A stretch of 64,000 nt of DNA from Granulosicoccus sp047634635 (GTDB taxonomy: Bacteria; Pseudomonadota; Gammaproteobacteria; Granulosicoccales; Granulosicoccaceae), in NCBI GenBank assembly GCA_047634635.1, contig JBLIIE010000002.1, forward strand, positions 1-64,000, given 5' to 3'. The notes beneath the pieces are model-generated. The model had not been told where the DNA came from, did no database searches, and saw only the letters and a program-made list of their open reading frames with translations. The first letter of the stretch is position 1; each line of letters opens with the position of its first letter. Shown here piece after piece: positions 61,499 through 64,000 of the stretch. The translations under genes and the position numbers were made by a program.

Positions 61499-62389
61499 CT
61501 AAAGCAGGTTGACTGGAACTTTCAAGTATCTATTTCCGTCATCATCGGCTTCCGGTAATTTGCCAGCGCGCATGTTGACTTGCAGCGCAGGAATAATTAA
61601 CGAAGGCATGGATAGTGTTTTATCGCGCTCTTCACGCAGCTCTACAAATTCATCAACACTCTTGCCCACTCCGACATGAATGTTGTGCATCTTCTCTTCA
61701 CCCACGGAAGTTTCCCATTTAATATCCCGACCATTGGGACCGTAGTCGTGGCATATAAACAAACGAGTATCGTCGGGCAGTGAAAGAACTCGCTGAATGG
61801 ATTCGTATAATGTACGAGCATCGCCACCTGGAAAATCTGCTCGTGCAGTTCCACCATCAGGCATGAATAAGGTATCACCAACAAAAGCTGCGTTACCAAC
61901 AACATGAGTCATACAGGCGGGTGTATGACCCGGAGTATGCATTACACGCACATCAAGATTCCCTATGCGATAGGCATCCTCGTCATGAAACAAGCGATCA
62001 AACTGACTGCCATCACGTTCAAATTCTGTTCCTTCATTGAAGACTTTTCCAAATACATTTTGAACTTCAACAATCTGCTCTCCTATTCCTACTAATCCTG
62101 CATTAAGTTCCTGCTGAATATACGGTGCTGCTGAAAGGTGATCTGCATGAACATGAGTCTCGATCAGCCATTCCAAGTGCAAAGAATTTTCCCGAATGTA
62201 TTGGATAAGTTCATCAGCGGAATCATATGTCATTCGACCTGCAGCATAGTCAAAATCGAGTACCGAATCGATGACAGCACACGAGGACGATTGTGGGTCT
62301 TTTACGATATAACTGACCGTATTACTTCGTTTATCAAAAAACCCTTTGACGATTGGCTGCAAGCTTATCAAGTCAGTATCTGTATTCAT
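61499..62389 (-). CDS. Metallo-beta-lactamase-fold hydrolase, persulfide-dioxygenase-like
   Basis: A 296-residue MBL-fold protein. Metal ligands are in ETHVHADHLSAA (HxHxDH), MHTPGHTPACMTHV, AFVGDTLFMPDGGTAR and FICHDYGPNGRD. It begins LQPIVKGFFDKRSNTVSYIV. The combination and length match the Blh/ETHE1-like persulfide dioxygenase or BigR-operon hydrolases, which oxidise glutathione persulfide to sulfite. The ATG at 62389 is favoured over a TTG seven codons up. With the SoxS-like and ArsR genes at 59 kb it points to reduced-sulfur handling; the linkage is inference. Confidence 0.87.
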   Translation of the reverse strand: MNTDTDLISLQPIVKGFFDKRSNTVSYIVKDPQSSSCAVIDSVLDFDYAAGRMTYDSADELIQYIRENSLHLEWLIETHVHADHLSAAPYIQQELNAGLVGIGEQIVEVQNVFGKVFNEGTEFERDGSQFDRLFHDEDAYRIGNLDVRVMHTPGHTPACMTHVVGNAAFVGDTLFMPDGGTARADFPGGDARTLYESIQRVLSLPDDTRLFICHDYGPNGRDIKWETSVGEEKMHNIHVGVGKSVDEFVELREERDKTLSMPSLIIPALQVNMRAGKLPEADDDGNRYLKVPVNLL

Positions 62390-62459
62390 GGAGGCCCAAT
62401 TCGATCCCAATATTAAGAAAGTGCACGTCTCATTGAAGAAACACGCATGGTTAGTTACG

Positions 62460-63464
62460 TTAAGTCAGAGACACATGCCCACCCGTGCGCAGTGACTCAT
62501 AAGCTGCTTCTGCTATGAGAAGCGCTTTTTGACCATCAATACCTGTTGGCGACGCCTGACACTTACCGTTCAAAACATCAACGAAGTGTTGCCATTCACG
62601 CATATAGGCTTCGCGATAGCGCTCTATGAAAAAGTGCATTGGAGGTTCAATTCTCACACCCTCAGCTCGTTCAAGAATCAATGTTGTTTTTGGAACATTA
62701 TCCATACGCAATGATCCCAACGAACCATGCACCTCAACGCGCTGATCGTAACCAAAGCCTGCTCGGCGTGAGTTGGTAATCACCGCTATTTTACCACTCT
62801 CACATTGTAGAGTAAGACACGCTGTATCCACGTCATTTTCGTCCGCTATGTCTTTACTAGTTAATGCAGAAGCTGTCGCAACAACGCTAACAGGTTCCTC
62901 ACCGAGCATGAATCTAGCCATGTCAATATCGTGAATAGTCATATCTCTGAACAAGCCGCCAGAGACCCGTATGTATTCCACGGGTGGTGGCTCCGGGTCT
63001 TTGGATATAATAGTCACCAATTCCACGTCACCAATGTCACCAGCCCTAACGCGCTCATGCAAAGAATCAATCGCCGGATCAAAACGTCGATTGAATCCTA
63101 GTAAGAATGGAGCTGTACAATCACGTGTTGTTTCTAAAACCGCGTTAACTCTATCTATGGATAGGTCAATAGGTTTTTCACAAAAAACTGCTTTGCCTGC
63201 AAGCAAACCGCGTTCAATTAAATCGCTATGTGTGGGTGTGGCAGAGCAGATGACAACGGCATCGACCGCATCATCAGAAAACACAATATCGGGCTCGACG
63301 ACGCGGGCTCCCATCTTAATAGCAAGAGATTCAGCAGATTCAGCATGCGGATCGACCACATAGTGAACCACGGTATCGGGGTGTTCATGAATATTTTTTG
63401 CATGGACTTTGCCAATGCGTCCAGCACCAATAAGAGCAATTCGAAAAGGATTTTTTCCTGCCAT
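62460..63464 (-). CDS. iolG: Inositol 2-dehydrogenase-like Gfo/Idh/MocA oxidoreductase
   Basis: A 334-residue NAD-dependent dehydrogenase. The N-terminal Rossmann fold has RIALIGAGRIGKVHAKNI, VVICSATPTHSDLI and the EKP motif AVFCEKPIDLS. The C-terminal domain carries GFNRRFDPAIDSL, the DxxxH motif in FRDMTIHDIDMARFML and YMREWQHFVDVLNG. It probably oxidises myo-inositol to 2-keto-inositol. Its adjacency to iolB and shared strand with 27 bases between the genes support this assignment. Confidence 0.9.
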   Translation of the reverse strand: MAGKNPFRIALIGAGRIGKVHAKNIHEHPDTVVHYVVDPHAESAESLAIKMGARVVEPDIVFSDDAVDAVVICSATPTHSDLIERGLLAGKAVFCEKPIDLSIDRVNAVLETTRDCTAPFLLGFNRRFDPAIDSLHERVRAGDIGDVELVTIISKDPEPPPVEYIRVSGGLFRDMTIHDIDMARFMLGEEPVSVVATASALTSKDIADENDVDTACLTLQCESGKIAVITNSRRAGFGYDQRVEVHGSLGSLRMDNVPKTTLILERAEGVRIEPPMHFFIERYREAYMREWQHFVDVLNGKCQASPTGIDGQKALLIAEAAYESLRTGGHVSLT

Positions 63465-63491
63465 AGTGTATTCGTATTCCGTACGGGTAGA

Positions 63492-64000
63492 TTAAGACTT
63501 CGGTGCTAACCAATCGTGATCCGGGTGGTTTTTAAAGCGCCATTTTCGTAGAGGGCCTGCCATTACGTTGAGATAGTACAGATCATAACCGTGCGGCGCT
63601 GCGCAAGGATGATGCCCTTTGGGTACCAACACGACATCATGATCGCTAACAGCTATGGTTTCATCCAATGAACCATCTTCGGTAAATACTCGCTGTATCC
63701 CGAAACCCTGAACTGGATCCAGCCGATGATAGTAGGTTTCCTCAAGGTAAGTCATGTGAGGAAAGTCGTCTTCGTCATGCCGGTGTGGTGGATAGGACGA
63801 CCAATGTCCAGCAGGTGTAAAAACCTCCGTGACCAGCAAGCTATCAGCTACATCCTTATCTTCCATGGCAATCGGATATATATAGCGCAAATTACTGCCT
63901 TGGCCTCGCTCCTCGAGCATGATGTCATTGATCCGGCATGCAGGGTGCTCACCACGTCCAGGCGCACTACAAACGGCAATGGTGCAATCAGTAACGGCCT
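63492..64000 (-). CDS. iolB: 5-Deoxy-glucuronate isomerase, 5' end outside window
   Basis: The 3' part of iolB, an isomerase of myo-inositol catabolism; the N-terminus runs off the right edge. The visible C-terminal 168 residues start VTDCTIAVCSAPGRGEHPAC, then MLEERGQGSNLRYIYPIAME. The bicupin-like core follows (TPAGHWSSYPPHRHDEDDF, YLEETYYHRLDPVQGFGIQR, VVLVPKGHHPCAAPHGYDLY), and it ends NVMAGPLRKWRFKNHPDHDW. Metal-binding His residues of the cupin are present. It lies upstream of iolG on the same strand. Confidence 0.95.
   Translation of the reverse strand, partial: AVTDCTIAVCSAPGRGEHPACRINDIMLEERGQGSNLRYIYPIAMEDKDVADSLLVTEVFTPAGHWSSYPPHRHDEDDFPHMTYLEETYYHRLDPVQGFGIQRVFTEDGSLDETIAVSDHDVVLVPKGHHPCAAPHGYDLYYLNVMAGPLRKWRFKNHPDHDWLAPKS

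Noticed and set aside
1..64000. tRNA, rRNA, CRISPR arrays, prophage or IS elements
   Set aside because: I looked for T-loop signatures, repeat-spacer patterns, integrases and transposases and found none; gaps are nearly all under 200 bases.

Overview
The window reads as chromosomal DNA of a free-living, probably marine or aquatic Gammaproteobacterium of moderate GC content. The lineage call rests on gene order and gene type: aroQ-accB-accC-prmA-DUF3426-dusB-fis-purH in one run, the fabA-fabB pair, PlsB, a Fis homologue, a CpxP-CpxR-CpxA type module, SrkA and a Pqi cluster. A closer placement is not possible from sequence reading alone. Nearly all of it is coding. I see no tRNA, rRNA, CRISPR array, prophage or complete insertion sequence.

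Layout. 0-4.6 kb (minus): a tight run of a small membrane-anchored protein, aroE, a DUF192 protein, a class IV aminotransferase, an aldo/keto reductase and a DMT transporter. 4.8-7.8 kb (plus): hemB, an OmpA-like protein and a small glutamic-type CPBP membrane protease. 7.8-15.5 kb (minus): the aroQ-to-purH run, covering fatty-acid carboxylation, tRNA and ribosome modification, nucleoid protein and purine synthesis. 15.7-16.7 kb (plus): a SrkA-like kinase. 16.8-20.7 kb (minus): a TSUP exporter, bioY, a DUF4197 lipoprotein, fabA and fabB. With accB/accC this puts biotin uptake, biotin-dependent carboxylation and unsaturated fatty-acid synthesis close together. 20.8-24.3 kb: a DUF924 protein, tag and a GGDEF/EAL protein. 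24.4-27.2 kb (minus): fxsA and groES-groEL under a near-perfect CIRCE operator. 27.4-29.8 kb (plus): a DsbD with two N-terminal domains. 29.9-34.7 kb: an MFS transporter with an AlkA-like glycosylase, a GH63-type glycosidase and an HNH protein. 34.8-39.6 kb: an ABC exporter and a pair of membrane GTPases, ending in a 23-bp perfect inverted repeat. 39.6-42.6 kb: an AhpD-like protein and plsB. 42.8-49.3 kb: a TraF-type barrel protein and a four-gene envelope operon (SdrD-like surface protein, OmpA-like protein, metallopeptidase-like lipoprotein, spermidine-synthase-like protein). 49.5-52.8 kb: a NUDIX hydrolase and a CpxP-CpxR-CpxA module with a candidate operator. 53-55.3 kb: an EamA transporter and a J-domain protein. 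55.3-58.9 kb (minus): a Pqi lipid-transport operon with PqiA split in two. 59-62.4 kb: a SoxS-like thioredoxin, an ArsR regulator, a decayed DUF533 gene, a YcaQ-type glycosylase and a persulfide-dioxygenase-like hydrolase. 62.5-64 kb (minus): iolG and the 3' part of iolB, the edge of a myo-inositol pathway.

The points most worth following are: two genes (the CPBP protease and srkA) whose conserved N-termini lie upstream of any ATG, GTG or TTG; the DsbD with two complete catalytic alpha domains; the uncharacterised envelope operon at 44-49 kb, possibly linked to the protease at 7.3 kb; the candidate CpxR site; the DUF533 pseudogene; and a nine-G tract inside the NUDIX gene.
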